Shown here in pieces: positions 22,389 to 32,751 of a DNA stretch of 64,000 nt. Positions within the stretch are counted from its first letter, which is position 1. Every line of letters starts with the position of its first letter. Made by a program: the position numbers and the translations under genes. The notes below the pieces were generated by a model. That model searched no databases. It saw only the letters and a list, made by a program, of their open reading frames with translations, and was not told the origin of the DNA. Source of the DNA: Nothophaeocryptopus gaeumannii (Eukaryota; Ascomycota; Dothideomycetes; Mycosphaerellales; Mycosphaerellaceae); contig JASISA010000025.1 in assembly GCA_031771865.1 (NCBI GenBank), forward strand, positions 1 to 64,000. Reading direction: 5' to 3'.

Positions 22389-23702
22389 CTAAGTCATCCC
22401 CGCCATCTGCAGTGCATTCCACAAATCCCTCGCACAGTCATCAACACTCTTCTGCGTCTTCCAACCAAGCTCCACACCAGCCCTCTCAACATTCGCGACA
22501 CAGCTCCCCACATCTCCAGCCCTCCGTCCCGCCATGCGTCTTGGGACCATTTTGCGGCTCGCTTTCTCAAAGCTGGCTACACATTCCGCAACAGTCATGC
22601 CGCTTCCAGTTCCCAAGTTGTATGCGCGGAAACCGACGTCTTTGCGTGCGGGGGACTCGGCTGCAGATACTGCTGCGATGTGACCCTGGGCAAGATCCAC
22701 TACGTGAATGAAGTCTCGTACGGCGGTTCCGTCGCGGGTCTCCCAATCTGAACCGAAGACGTCGAGTTGTGGACGAGCGCCAGTCATGGCTTCTGCGATC
22801 ACTGGGAAGAGGTTTGTGGCTTTCTGGCGTGGGTTCTCCCTTAGCAAGCCGGAGATATGGCAGCCGACTGGGTTGAAGTATCGCAGTGCTGTGATTCTCA
22901 TGGATGGGTCGGCCTTGGCTACATCGGCGAGGATGGCTTCGGCCATGTACTTTGTGCGGCCATACGGGTTTGTGACGCCCAGTGTGCCATTCTCGCGAAG
23001 AGCTTTAGTTCCGTCTTCGGCCAAGTATGCTTCGTCGAAGTGGACAAGGTCGGTTTCCTGGAGTGGTTTGCCTCTGTTGGCTTTCCCACCGTAGACGGTT
23101 GCTGAGGAGGAGAAGACGAAGTTTTTGATGCCGTTGTCCTGGGTAGTTTCCAAAAGGTCGATGAGGCCCGCGATGTTGTTCTTGTAGTATGCAAGAGGCT
23201 TCTCAATGGACTCTGAGACGGACTTGAAGGCAGCAAAGTGAATGACTGCTGTGATCTCTGACTGACGGGCCTTGTACATTTGGAAGAGATGCTTCATCGC
23301 TGATGTGCGGTAGTCCAGTTTGTGGAAGCGCAGAGCTGGAGTGGTGAAGCCATGCTCACGGCAGTACTCTTGAGCCAGGTATCTCACGTTGTTCAAGACG
23401 GTCTCGTAGCTGTTGCTCAAGTCGTCGACAACAACTACATTCTGGCCTGATTGGAGTAGTTTAAGAGTCGTATGAGATCCAATATAACCAAGGCCACCAA
23501 CGACCATTACGTATCGCTTTCCATCGTGGAGAGGAAGTTGTTCCTGGTATGAATGTGGGACTTGTGTTTCTTGAGCAAAGTAATCCGGAGCATCGTGATG
23601 ATTGTGTCCGGGGGTGGTAGCTCTTCTGGATGGGTAAGATGAGGAGTCGTAGCTGCTATTGAGTGACTCGGTGGAAGACAAGTAGCGGAGTTCGTGATGC
23701 AT
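22389..23702 (-). CDS. uge3: UDP-glucose/GlcNAc 4-epimerase (Uge3-like)
   Basis: Cytosolic NAD-dependent epimerase of the extended short-chain dehydrogenase family, 437 residues, no intron. It should interconvert UDP-Glc/UDP-Gal and, if like Aspergillus Uge3, UDP-GlcNAc/UDP-GalNAc, feeding the GAG synthase. Visible motifs: NAD-binding GGLGYIG at 69-75, VVVDDLSNS near 90, the SSSATVYG strand at 198-205 with the active-site Ser/Thr, and the Y-x3-K pair Tyr247/Lys251. The first 62 residues are a low-complexity Ser/His-rich extension absent from housekeeping GalE enzymes. It lies inside the cluster, converging on the GH135 pair. The cluster setting, rather than any single residue, makes the Uge3 assignment; GalNAc activity is inferred. 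Confidence 0.92.
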   Translation of the reverse strand: MHHELRYLSSTESLNSSYDSSSYPSRRATTPGHNHHDAPDYFAQETQVPHSYQEQLPLHDGKRYVMVVGGLGYIGSHTTLKLLQSGQNVVVVDDLSNSYETVLNNVRYLAQEYCREHGFTTPALRFHKLDYRTSAMKHLFQMYKARQSEITAVIHFAAFKSVSESIEKPLAYYKNNIAGLIDLLETTQDNGIKNFVFSSSATVYGGKANRGKPLQETDLVHFDEAYLAEDGTKALRENGTLGVTNPYGRTKYMAEAILADVAKADPSMRITALRYFNPVGCHISGLLRENPRQKATNLFPVIAEAMTGARPQLDVFGSDWETRDGTAVRDFIHVVDLAQGHIAAVSAAESPARKDVGFRAYNLGTGSGMTVAECVASFEKASRKMVPRRMAGRRAGDVGSCVANVERAGVELGWKTQKSVDDCARDLWNALQMAGMT

Positions 23703-24609
23703 CCTGATAGTCTTAATGTTGATGATTGCTTGGTAGTGTCCTCAAAATAGATCTTCAGAGAGGAGGCAAAGGTACACAGTAGAGAGAATGAGGACCTCGA
23801 CAAGATTTCGGTATGTTCAGCTGTTAAAATGAACGATTGAATGGAGTGAAGCCGATGCTGTTGATACTGTTTCGGGTGATGGAAAGCACATCTATCTTAT
23901 GCCTGGCCTCACGATCAACATGGCGATCTCGAACATTGCATGAATGATCCAATGCACAGACGTACAAGATCATGCAAAGGGTCTTCGAACGGTCTATCGT
24001 AAGCCTGGATGACAGATGACATAGCTTTGTATTACGCCCGACCCGGGGCCGTACAGCAGCAGGCCTACACGAGCGGCAACTGAAGGCGTGTCGTTCTCTT
24101 CTGGAACCACAGAGCTTCATTTCGCGCGCTAGGCATATGCGGAACCAGAGAGAGGCTAAAGTTCCTCACACTAATCAGTAATCTTCAACTTCGAGGTCAT
24201 AGTGAGGAAATGAAACGGAGTCCAGGTCAGAGATGGCAGTGCAGCCCGATTGATAGGCAAATCTTGCTCTTCGAATACGTTGACCTCTGTCCCGTTGTAC
24301 TGTGCTTTGTGAGATCTTAGCGCCTTTACTCTTCGGCAACAAGATGACGAAAACGTAGCACCCTTGGCCCTTGAACGCGCATTAGGAGATATCAACCTCC
24401 ATGTTGTAAGTCTGGGCTGATCTGGAGTCATGTGCGAGGGCCGTCTCAACAGCGGTCGGCGAATAGCTACAAATCGGGACGGCTGGGTTTTGATCTCAGC
24501 TATGCCAACTTCACGGGCTGGGATTTGGAACAGCAGCTCTTTCAACAAACATGTCGGAAAACGAACACGAGAACAAAGCGGAAGTTCATTATTTCGTATC
24601 AATAGCAAA
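23703..24609. other. uge3 upstream region
   Basis: Includes the promoter of uge3 and the 3' flank of the ega3 relic. No credible gene. Short minus-strand frames (for example 24,171-24,608) show no family motif. Confidence 0.5.
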
Positions 24610-25287
24610 TTATCGGCCTGCCTTTTTTGATCCTCTCAACACGAGATTGTACCTTCTCCCAGGATGGTTCGACACAGGCGTAGTTGCCGTGATTCCATTA
24701 CAGTACTGAACAAGCCCACCCAATACAGTGTCCTCAAGAATCGTAGAGACACGCCCATTGTTGTGCCCGGGACCAGCCGTGTTGAAGATATTGTTGATGT
24801 TCTCGGGCTTAACATTACCGACCTTCCCGTTAGGATACTCGATATGGAAGACAGCTTTTTTGTTGGTGATCATCGGACTGTACCCATCGCATGCGCCGTA
24901 CGTGACACACTGCTCGTCGACGGCAAAGTGTATCACATTCTGTACTGTGGGCAGAAGAATCTCGGGCGCGTTCTTCAGTCCAATAGCAGTACCGTTCGCG
25001 ACAGCCAGATCCAACAGAAAGTTTAGAAAGTCGACAGAATGCTCTCGTGTGAGGTTCAAGCCGTTTGCATTGTTGTGTCCATCAACGTTATCCGGATCAA
25101 TAGCTTCGCAGCCTTTCTGCTTTGCGAGAGCAATGCGAGCTGCCATTACGCTTCGCACTCTTGGACTACTGATGTTCAGCCGATTTTCCTCATCCCAGCC
25201 ATCCGTCCCGAGCCCTAAATCTGCAGCAGCAAAGTTCAAGCAGTCCGGTCGACTTGGCTCGTACGGTGTGCCGGAGTGAGATCGACG
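24610..25287 (-). pseudogene. ega3: Ega3-like GH114 endo-galactosaminidase, N-terminally truncated
   Basis: C-terminal two thirds of a GH114 endo-alpha-1,4-galactosaminidase, the family that cleaves deacetylated GalN stretches of GAG. Clear motifs: SGTPYEPSRPD (normally SAGTYEPSRPD), GCEAIDPDNVDGHN with the catalytic-type Asp, FAVDEQCVTYG with the proposed acid/base Glu, and GGLVQYCNG near the end. What is missing: the frame is closed by a TGA at 25,288-25,290 just before SGT; no splice acceptor lies between that stop and the motif; there is no ATG before the conserved core; and the upstream sequence on this strand shows none of the usual WQ-QL or YDID signatures or the membrane anchor. I therefore read it as a decayed or rearranged gene, though a sequence error near 25,290 could produce the same picture. 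Position between uge3 and agd3 matches the GAG locus. Confidence 0.75.
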
Positions 25288-26255
25288 TCATTTCAGCACT
25301 TGGTTCTCTGCACCTACATCTAGGCAGCTACCTTCCACATTCAGTCAAAATTCCTTTGTTTGCGCCGTTGTGGTCTCCTTCACCAAAGCACGATTTCCAG
25401 TTTGTGGTCGCCTGATCTCGATGACTTTCGGCGGTACTCTGGTTCGTACCGCACCATTCGGAAGCGGTAGTCCTGGACGCCTCTAGGCAACTCCTTCTGC
25501 TTCAATCCGTTGAGATCTTGAAAGTCGAGACGCTGCGGAACCATGGAAGAGGAGGCTTCGTTGAAGGTCCAGATGCGTTCGACAGTATGCCGCCGATAAT
25601 TAGAGAGTGGTTCGGTACTTGAAGGAGCTGGGTGCGAAGGAGCCGTGAAGTCAGATACGCAAGCTACGGTACAGCCACTAAGCGGGCATCTGCGTAAAGA
25701 GCCGGTAACGCTACGGTGCTTAAGTCTACCACACACAACTTCTCGGCGATTCTCACTCCTCATTCCGCTCTTCTTGCCGACTGCAACTCATGCTACCAGC
25801 CTCAAGACGGGAAATTATTCACTGTTCCCAAGATCTCGATCACTTGCTGCCCACAGGCTCCCCAAGCAACCAGTCCTTTACAGAGCGCTTAGCACGACGA
25901 GCCGTTCAGCGCGGGAGTTTTGCAAACGACTTCCCAGCCCCAGTGCGCCCTTGTGGACGAGTCCCAGGCCAAGATCGTGATCCCAAACTCTCTCGACATA
26001 TGGAGCACGAGGAGAGGCGATGCTGTAAGGGGAGAGCGCCTCGGCGGAGGACACCGACGCAGTACCCGTCACGCCGATTTCACTGCTAATCGACCTCGAA
26101 CGATCGGCGACTGAGCTTTACCGCTTCATCATCGCGCTTTACTGTGATGACTGGTTGCCTGCAGATGTTGACACAGAGGGATTCCCTGCGACAGGAACAG
26201 CCAGAGCGGCGGCGCGGCCCACTATTACTCACTCGTTCGAAGCTCAACTGGCAAG
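25288..26255. other. Region upstream of ega3 relic and agd3
   Basis: Divergent spacer holding the agd3 promoter and the place where the missing start of the GH114 gene would be expected. A 127-codon minus-strand frame (25,380-25,763) shows no GH114 motif and no other family I recognise. Confidence 0.5.
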
Positions 26256-29129
26256 ATGAGGATGGCCCACATATTCGGCCAGCTTGCATCGTTTTGGGAA
26301 CTGCTGGCGCCCACGATCGATGCACAAAAGACGGCATCTTCCACATCTGTTCGGACCACCGCGACAGTGAAACCCCCGACGACTTCCATTCCTTTCACGA
26401 CTACCAAGTGAGTACCTAGTCTAGACCTGCAAAGGATTCTCGTCGCTCTGCGTAGTGTCTTAACGATGTATCACACTTGGACAAGTCTGTCCTGACGTTT
26501 CTACAGCACAATACACACGTGCGGCTGTATTTCGCCAACAGGCGCAGCAAGAAGCAATAATACGGCTGAAGCGGTTACCACGTGGGCAGGGAGGATCTTT
26601 GGTTTGGAATATTTCTGTGGATGCACTTCCTCCAGGCTTGTTTCGACTTCAACGAGCAAGTCCAGCACGACTAAGAGACCGACAACATCCGCATCGAACG
26701 TCTTTACTGCGAGTTCGACGACACCAAGCTCGACGTCTTCTCGAACCTCCTCGATATCTTCAGTACAAGGCACTTTTATTTCCAGATCTGTACTTAGGAT
26801 CCTGTCTTCAACTACGAGTACTACCAAGATATTCTGTACCCTGATGCCGACTTCTTCATCTCCAGTGTCCAGCTCAATAAGCGCATATGCCAACTCCTCC
26901 TCCACGGTCAAATCTTCCGCTTCTGGATCAGCCAAAACATTCAGCACAGGTGCATCTTCTTTAACCCGTCAGTCCGTCATAGATTTTCCGACGGAGTCCG
27001 CAGTGAACCCATCCACACCCTTCACCGTGTTTCCCAACAGCACCGCGACAGTTTCTGCAGCCGGCGCAAATGCGACATCGAATGCCACTACGATTGGAGG
27101 CACAACTGTCAGGAATACGATACTGGTTTTGGCCAGGAATAGCAATGACGCCGCAAATGCCTACAGTGGCTTGGATGGTTATGGCATCCCGTACGAGGTT
27201 CTCATCGTTTCTCAATCTGGTGTTGCTTTACCAACTCTCAATTCCACCTCGACCGATGGTAAATATGGAGGCTTCATCACAGTCAGCGAACTGTCGTATC
27301 GGACCTCTTCCGGCGGATGGGCAAGTGGACTCTCGGACGATCAGTACACCCAGATCTACAACTACCAAAAGGCCTTTGGCGTGCGCATGGTGAGACTGGA
27401 CACGTATCCATGGAGTGCGTTCGGAAGTATACCGCTTGGCAGTAGTGGGGGCTGCTGTAATTACAATGTTGAGCAAATGATCAGCTTCTCCAATACCAGC
27501 GGGTTCCCTACGGCCAACATCAAGTCCGGCGCCAAGATGAGTACAAAGGGGATCTGGCATTACCCAGCTCAGATAACTGATCCCGAGACCACGTGGAAGA
27601 TCGCCTCGTACGACGCAAGCTCGGACGGGACGTTCGCCAATCAGAGTACTGCAGCAGTCATTAACGATTTCTCTGGAAGGCAGCAGATGGTGTTCTTTGG
27701 TGGTTGGGCAACAGAATGGTCGGCTACGTCCACATTCTTACAGCACGCTTACATTCACTGGATGACGCGAGGCCTCTTCGTGGGTGCTCGAAAGATCTTT
27801 CTTTCTCCGCAGATCGACGATGTGCATCTACGAACTGCCATGTTCTCGCCAGCTGGTAAGCTGTATCGCAGTATACCGCAAGATTACCAGATGCATGCCG
27901 ATTGGCAGACCAATCTCAACTCTCGTCTTCCCGCCGGCTCAAATGTCTTCCTCGAGCTGGGTCATAATGGAAACGGAGGTATCATCTGGTCTACCGACAA
28001 CACGAATTTAAGTATGAGCTCTCTATGCAACCCGAGCACGGCGATCTACTACATTGCTCCGGCAGATACTACTCTGGAGTTCCAGAAGCCTCTCGGCACG
28101 GGTGACTCCGTCTGGCCAACAACACCGAGCAACTACTCTTGGAGTGTGGCCTGCGCTTCCATAGACGATCTAGCACACTGGTTTATGAATCCAGTGAACC
28201 GTGACCACTTTGCTCACGTCTCTCATACCTTCACACACCTTCATCAAAACAACGCATCGTACTCGGATATCAGCAAAGAGATCTACTTCAACATCAAGTG
28301 GCTAAACCAAGTGAGCATCTCAAATGCGAACATGTTCTCGCCCAATGGCCTCATCCCGCCGGCTATCACAGGCCTTCACAATGGCGATGCAATCCGCGCA
28401 TGGAGTGATAACGGATTGCGTTACGCAGTGGGAGATAACTCCCGTCCAGTCCTTCTCAATACCCAGTCCGACTTCTGGCCTTTCATCACCACGATGGCAG
28501 GCAACGGCTTCGAAGGAATGGTCGTCATACCTCGCTGGCCAACCAAGATCTACTACGACTGTGACCTACCCGACTGCACCACAGCCGAGTGGACGCAACT
28601 GTTCAACGGCGATGGAAGCTTCACAGATCTCTTGACTTCGGAGCGAATAACCACAACCAGGTATCTCATGGGACTGAGACATGACCCTTACATGTTTCAT
28701 CAGGCAAATCTCCGTGTCAATGACGTTCCTTCTACCACTGTCGGTTCTCGGTCCGGACAGATGTCTCTTGTCATGATCTGGATCGAGACAGTCGTCCAAG
28801 AGATGATGCGTCTGACGAATTGGCCGATCGTGACTATCAAGCACGATGACCTGGGCGCGAAGTTCGTCGAGCGCATGACGAGAGATGGATGTGATCCGAA
28901 CTTAACGTATCAATACTCGAAGGATGGATTGAGTATTATTAGGGTTACCCTTACGGCGGATGGCAACAGTTGCAGCGCACCTATCCCTGTGACGTTCCCC
29001 GGTCAGGCAAGTGGGGGAGATGGCGACAAAGACGATCAGGTGGGAAGTGAGCCGCTGATCAAGTGGGTTACTTTGAGCGGAATCTCGCAGACGTTCACTT
29101 TGTCGAAGCCCGTGAGTGTCTTGGCGTAA
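26256..29129 (+). CDS. agd3: Agd3-like GAG deacetylase (CE18)
   Basis: Secreted polysaccharide N-deacetylase of family CE18, which removes acetyl groups from GalNAc in galactosaminogalactan and makes it adhesive. Two exons joined in phase across 26,408-26,506 (donor GTGAGT, branch CTGAC) give about 924 residues. From the ATG at 26,256 comes a weakly hydrophobic leader (MRMAHIFGQLASFWELLAP), a plausible signal peptide, then about 200 residues very rich in Ser and Thr, likely O-glycosylated. The catalytic part follows: VRNTILVLARNS; SPQIDDVHL near residue 488 with the metal and base Asp pair; and SHTFTHLHQNN near 624 with the metal-binding His pair. The end is a beta-rich domain. The longer open frame from 26,604 begins with TTG and lacks a leader, so I reject that start. 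Confidence 0.9.
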
Positions 29130-29617
29130 AAGTCTTGGGTAGGCTTGCAGCATCTTAGACTGTAGTATAGATAGCTAGCAATACCTCACCGCAGTCTACA
29201 ACGTACACTCCCTGCTTCACTTGATACCGAGCCACAGAACACACCGGCCTCGTACAGTACTTCGAATAGCCCTGGATATTCCCAGAGTTGGCCTGACTGC
29301 CTTGTTTACGAGATATGACTTGGATGTCTTGCTACTAGCTCCAAATAGAGAGCCGTCAATTCAGAACGCACTTGAAGGAAAGCTTACGACTACGTCCCAT
29401 GTTGACTTGGCCAGAGATCTCTTCTTAGTTGCACTACAGATGGGCTCCGGACTTTGCTTCGAAGTGTGGGGAGGAGAGACTGACATAGGAAGCGAGATCA
29501 CCAGTGAAGGGTACTCACGGCGACAGAGAACTTTCATTCCAAGGGCATTTTCACTCAGAAGCGTCGATCGAGGGCGCATGCTCTCTGGAGGCTGCGGGGC
29601 GTAAGCTCTCTGGCGGC
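29130..29617. other. Intergenic, no gene recognised
   Basis: 3' flank of agd3 and of the RNase III-like relic. Short overlapping frames only. Confidence 0.5.
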
Positions 29618-30221
29618 TCACTCGGCCTCGTTGTCGCCACACCAGACTTCGAAACGCTCCATGATGCACTTGACGAGCTCCAGATCCTCGTTCATGCCTC
29701 CCGCGCTGTCTAGGGCGACGGCGCCAAACAGAGCTTCCATCGTGGTTGCTGCTTCAATGTACGAGATAGGCCTCTCGTACACCGGGCTTTGATCTGGTCC
29801 ACGAAGCCTGTCATATGAGCCTTCAAGCTCAAGAAGGTGTTCATCGCCGCGACGCCGTTGCCGTGGTCTCTCGTCTAGACTCCTAAAAGAAGCTTCATTA
29901 GCATTTATTCGAATGACTCGGATACTAAACAGAACATGGAAGGACTTACTGATGGGCTCTCCGAAGCGGATCCAGGTCGTGCTCAAGATATACGCCGCGG
30001 TCTTGTCGTCATGAATAGCAAGAGCCTGATTCGGCGTTGTCATCTCCCAGATCCTCGTCGTCCCTGTAGGCGAGGGCTTCGATCAGGTTGTCGCGGCGTT
30101 TGAAGGTGTATCTGCAGCGATTGACAACCCATTGCACTGCTACGGAGACCGCTTGTTTCACATGAATCTTGAGTTGAAACAGATTCTTGCGTTCTCGGCT
30201 CTGCTGGTATCGGACATACAC
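29618..30221 (-). pseudogene. RNase III-domain-like gene, frameshifted
   Basis: Pieces of one RNase III-like domain lie in different frames on the minus strand. YTFKRRDNLIEALAY is followed, one frame off, by TPNQALAIHDDKTAAYIL, which lines up with the NERLEFLGD region of RNase III. After an intron-like GTAAGT...CTAATG...TTTTAG (about 29,890-29,955) comes NGVAAMNTFLSLKAHM in yet another frame, and finally TMEALFGAVALDSAGG back in the long frame. The same blocks occur, nearly all in register, in the paralogue at about 47.1-47.6 kb, which makes the frame changes here real breaks rather than misreading. The key catalytic Glu of ERLEFLGD is absent, so even an intact version may have been non-catalytic. 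It is divergent from the proline-racemase-type gene. Confidence 0.6.
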
Positions 30222-30477
30222 TCGTTCCCTAAACTTGATGGCGGGAAAAGCCCACTCGATCTTGGCGCAGACTCTGTTCGGGAAGGCACAGGCGAAAGCA
30301 GCGTCCTTCGCCTATCGAATGGCGGGATGACCTTCCCGATTGGGAGCTGTTCGACCTCACCTCTTCTCGCTGACAACGCCCTACAACCTCCTGATGACAA
30401 ACGTCTTCGAGAATTACGGTACAAAGGCCGCCAACAGCATTGCATTTCCTGCCGTGAGTACGCCCAAACCAGCCAAC

Positions 30478-31563
30478 ATGCCTCGTCCGCTTCGCACCTT
30501 CAATGTCGTAGGCGCCCACGCCGAAGGCGAAGTCGGCAAAGTGGTCGTCGGCGGAGTTCTCGATATTCCAGCCAAGACAATGCATGAGAAGATGATGAAG
30601 TTCTGGACGACAAATGACTCGGTCCGGCTTCTCCTGCTGAACGAGCCAAGAGGGCGAGCTTCAATGTGTGCGAACATCATTGTCCCTCCCTGCGATCCTA
30701 CTGCGAACGCTGGCTTCCTGATTCTGGAGAGTGAGGAGTATGTGCCGATGTCTGGAAGCAATACTATTTGTGTGGCGACTGTGCTCCTGGAGACTGGAAT
30801 GGTGAAGATGGTGGAGCCGACCACGAAGCTGAGGCTAGATACAGCCGCTGGTTTGGTTGAGGTTACGGCGGAATGTGAGGCTGGGAAGTGCAAGAATGTT
30901 GAGTTCGACAACGTTGCGGCTTTTGTATTTGAGCTCGACTTTGAGGTGGATGTTCCGGAAATTGGCAAGATCAAGGTTGACATTGCGTATGGAGGGATGA
31001 TCTTTTGCATCGTTGACGTGAGATCGGTAGGGCTCAAGATCGAGGATACTGAAAGAAATGGAGCGAAGTTGGTGGAACTTGGCGAGAAGATCAAGGCTGC
31101 CGTGCGAGAAATCATCACGCCCGTTCATCCTGACAATTCTGGTATCCGAGGTGTCACGAATCTTGTCTTCGTAGATACGTTTGAAGATGCTGCTGGAGGC
31201 AAGACCAGCCAGAACGCCACTGTCGTGCTTCCTGGAAGACTTGACAGGTCGCCTTGCGGAACAGGCACGTGTGCCAGACTCGCTGTCCTTCATGCGCGTG
31301 GTCAATTGCAGGTCGATGAGGTGTTTCGCAATCGCAGCATCATTGGCTCGGAGTTCATCAGCCGTATCCAGGGAACGACAACAGTGGGCAGGTATCCAGC
31401 GGTGCTTCCTAGCGTCAAGGGACGAGCGTGGATCACGGGGTACGAACAGGTTGTCCTCGATCCTTCTGATCCATTCCCTGATGGATTCCGTGTCAGCGAC
31501 GCATGGCATACGACGCAATCCGCAGGGCTGCTTAAAGCGATCCTCGAGGCTGAGTCTGAGTGA
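30478..31563 (+). CDS. Proline racemase-family enzyme (hydroxyproline epimerase/dehydratase type)
   Basis: Cytosolic enzyme of the proline racemase superfamily, 361 residues, no intron. Members epimerise or dehydrate proline or hydroxyproline using two active-site residues. The first motif here is MSGSNTICV, with Ser92 where classical racemases have Cys; the second is DRSPCGTGTCARLA, with Cys260 kept. The Ser/Cys combination is known in this superfamily among 4-hydroxyproline epimerases and trans-3-hydroxyproline dehydratases, so proline racemization is less likely. The ATG at 30,478 fits the family start (MPRPLRTFNVVGAHAEGE); the frame is open further upstream without similarity. A proline dehydrogenase lies 18 kb away, which may be coincidence. 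Confidence 0.88.
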   Translation: MPRPLRTFNVVGAHAEGEVGKVVVGGVLDIPAKTMHEKMMKFWTTNDSVRLLLLNEPRGRASMCANIIVPPCDPTANAGFLILESEEYVPMSGSNTICVATVLLETGMVKMVEPTTKLRLDTAAGLVEVTAECEAGKCKNVEFDNVAAFVFELDFEVDVPEIGKIKVDIAYGGMIFCIVDVRSVGLKIEDTERNGAKLVELGEKIKAAVREIITPVHPDNSGIRGVTNLVFVDTFEDAAGGKTSQNATVVLPGRLDRSPCGTGTCARLAVLHARGQLQVDEVFRNRSIIGSEFISRIQGTTTVGRYPAVLPSVKGRAWITGYEQVVLDPSDPFPDGFRVSDAWHTTQSAGLLKAILEAESE

Positions 31564-32321
31564 GCTTCAGTGAATGAAACGGTCGCGCATATAGGCTGTA
31601 GTCAGTCGCAAAGGTGCGGTAGGTACCATTAGCGTAGTTTGCAGTTTCACTTCTCACTTGCGCGCTCCGCAGACTTACTCAATAAGAACAAAACAATCAA
31701 AGCCACGCGACAGTACTTCAACAACGTCCAGAATATATACAATCCCAGAGAGCGAGCAGGTATTTGGACGTGACAGAGGCTAACCATGTGTAGGAACTTC
31801 AAATACGATCTCTGTCGCGCCGTCGTCGCCAATGCCGCAGCGTTGGTCGTCGCGGGTGTGCGGGTGCTCTATACGTATTGAGAAGCAATGGAATCTAACG
31901 AGTAATGGCACCGCACTGACAGGCATGTTAGCCGACAACACCACCATCACCGCCACCACCACCACCCGCCTCCCGCCGCCCTTCCTCGCGAAGCAGTGTA
32001 AGTCGATCTTTGTTAGGGCGATGGCGGAGAGACTGTGTCGCTTGATGGTTCGTCAAGTGATTAGAGAGAAACAATGATATTGCTATCCAATGTGTACTAT
32101 ACGTTGCGTAAATACACAAGACAAGAGACAGTTCTCTAAAGCAGTACGTAGACTTCAACTCCTTAAGTACTTGTCGTTGAATATAGGAACAAGGAATAAT
32201 GGCGTTGGACTGGGGTATTGGTGTTGGTGTTAGTGCTCGGGTTGGTGTTGGTGTTGGACCGGAACCCTAACAATCTTAGCGCAGCGAAGCCACACTGCGC
32301 GATGCTAACGGAACCCCATAG
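31564..32321. other. Intergenic with simple repeats
   Basis: Contains a CACCACC/CCGCC-rich run near 31,938-31,980 and a GGTGTT array near 32,217-32,257. No gene recognised. Confidence 0.5.
32217..32257. repeat. (GGTGTT)n microsatellite
   Basis: Imperfect hexanucleotide array, TTGGTGTTGGTGTT repeated with one interruption. Probably neutral. Confidence 0.75.
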
Positions 32322-32751
32322 AAGACGTCGCCCAATATGCTGGCGGAAAGGAGAAGCGCACCAGTAAGTTCACCTCGAACGATCTCCGAATCGCAGAAGA
32401 GCACAATGCTAACGGATAGTACTTCAGTTCTCTCTGCCTTTGATGCTCACATTGAGCGTTCGATTGGGGACAAAGGGGAGTGGCCCGAGCTATGCAAAGG
32501 TCAGCATTCCGACAAATCTCACATGGAAGAAGTTCGAATGGAACAACGTCGAAAGACTAAGCACGCGTCGTGTATTGTTTTTGATGCGACGCAGCACATG
32601 GGAGGCAGTCTGCTATCTCTTTCCATACCCTGGATCGTGGCTGTTGCTGTACAGGAAGTCGATGAGCGTTTCGACGTTCAAAGTTCCTGAGCAAATGCTT
32701 CCCCTGCCCGGACAACCTCGAGTGATTATTGCGTTCTCTCCCCATGTTTGA
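32322..32751 (+). CDS. Possible small spliced gene, function unknown
   Basis: Two exons can be joined in phase across 32,364-32,419, an intron with donor GTAAGT, branch GCTAACG and a TAG acceptor. A second acceptor-like tract with the same GCTAACGGA sequence ends at 32,321, suggesting a further upstream exon. The joined frame runs about 124 codons, basic and hydrophobic by turns (for example TNLTWKKFEWNNVERLSTRR), without any family I know. No start codon was identified, so the 5' end is open. The splice signals are the main support. Confidence 0.3.

Noticed and set aside
25380..25763. Missing N-terminal exon of the GH114 gene
   Set aside because: Checked for WQ-QL, YDID and membrane-anchor signatures in this 127-codon minus-strand frame; none present.
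26501..26947. 148-codon antisense frame inside agd3
   Set aside because: Acidic Leu/Val/Glu composition is what the reverse complement of a Ser/Thr-rich coding segment gives; a shadow.
26604..29129. Agd3 starting at 26,604
   Set aside because: The first codon is TTG and no leader follows. The frame is open back to a good acceptor at 26,506 and joins in phase to an exon with an ATG at 26,256.
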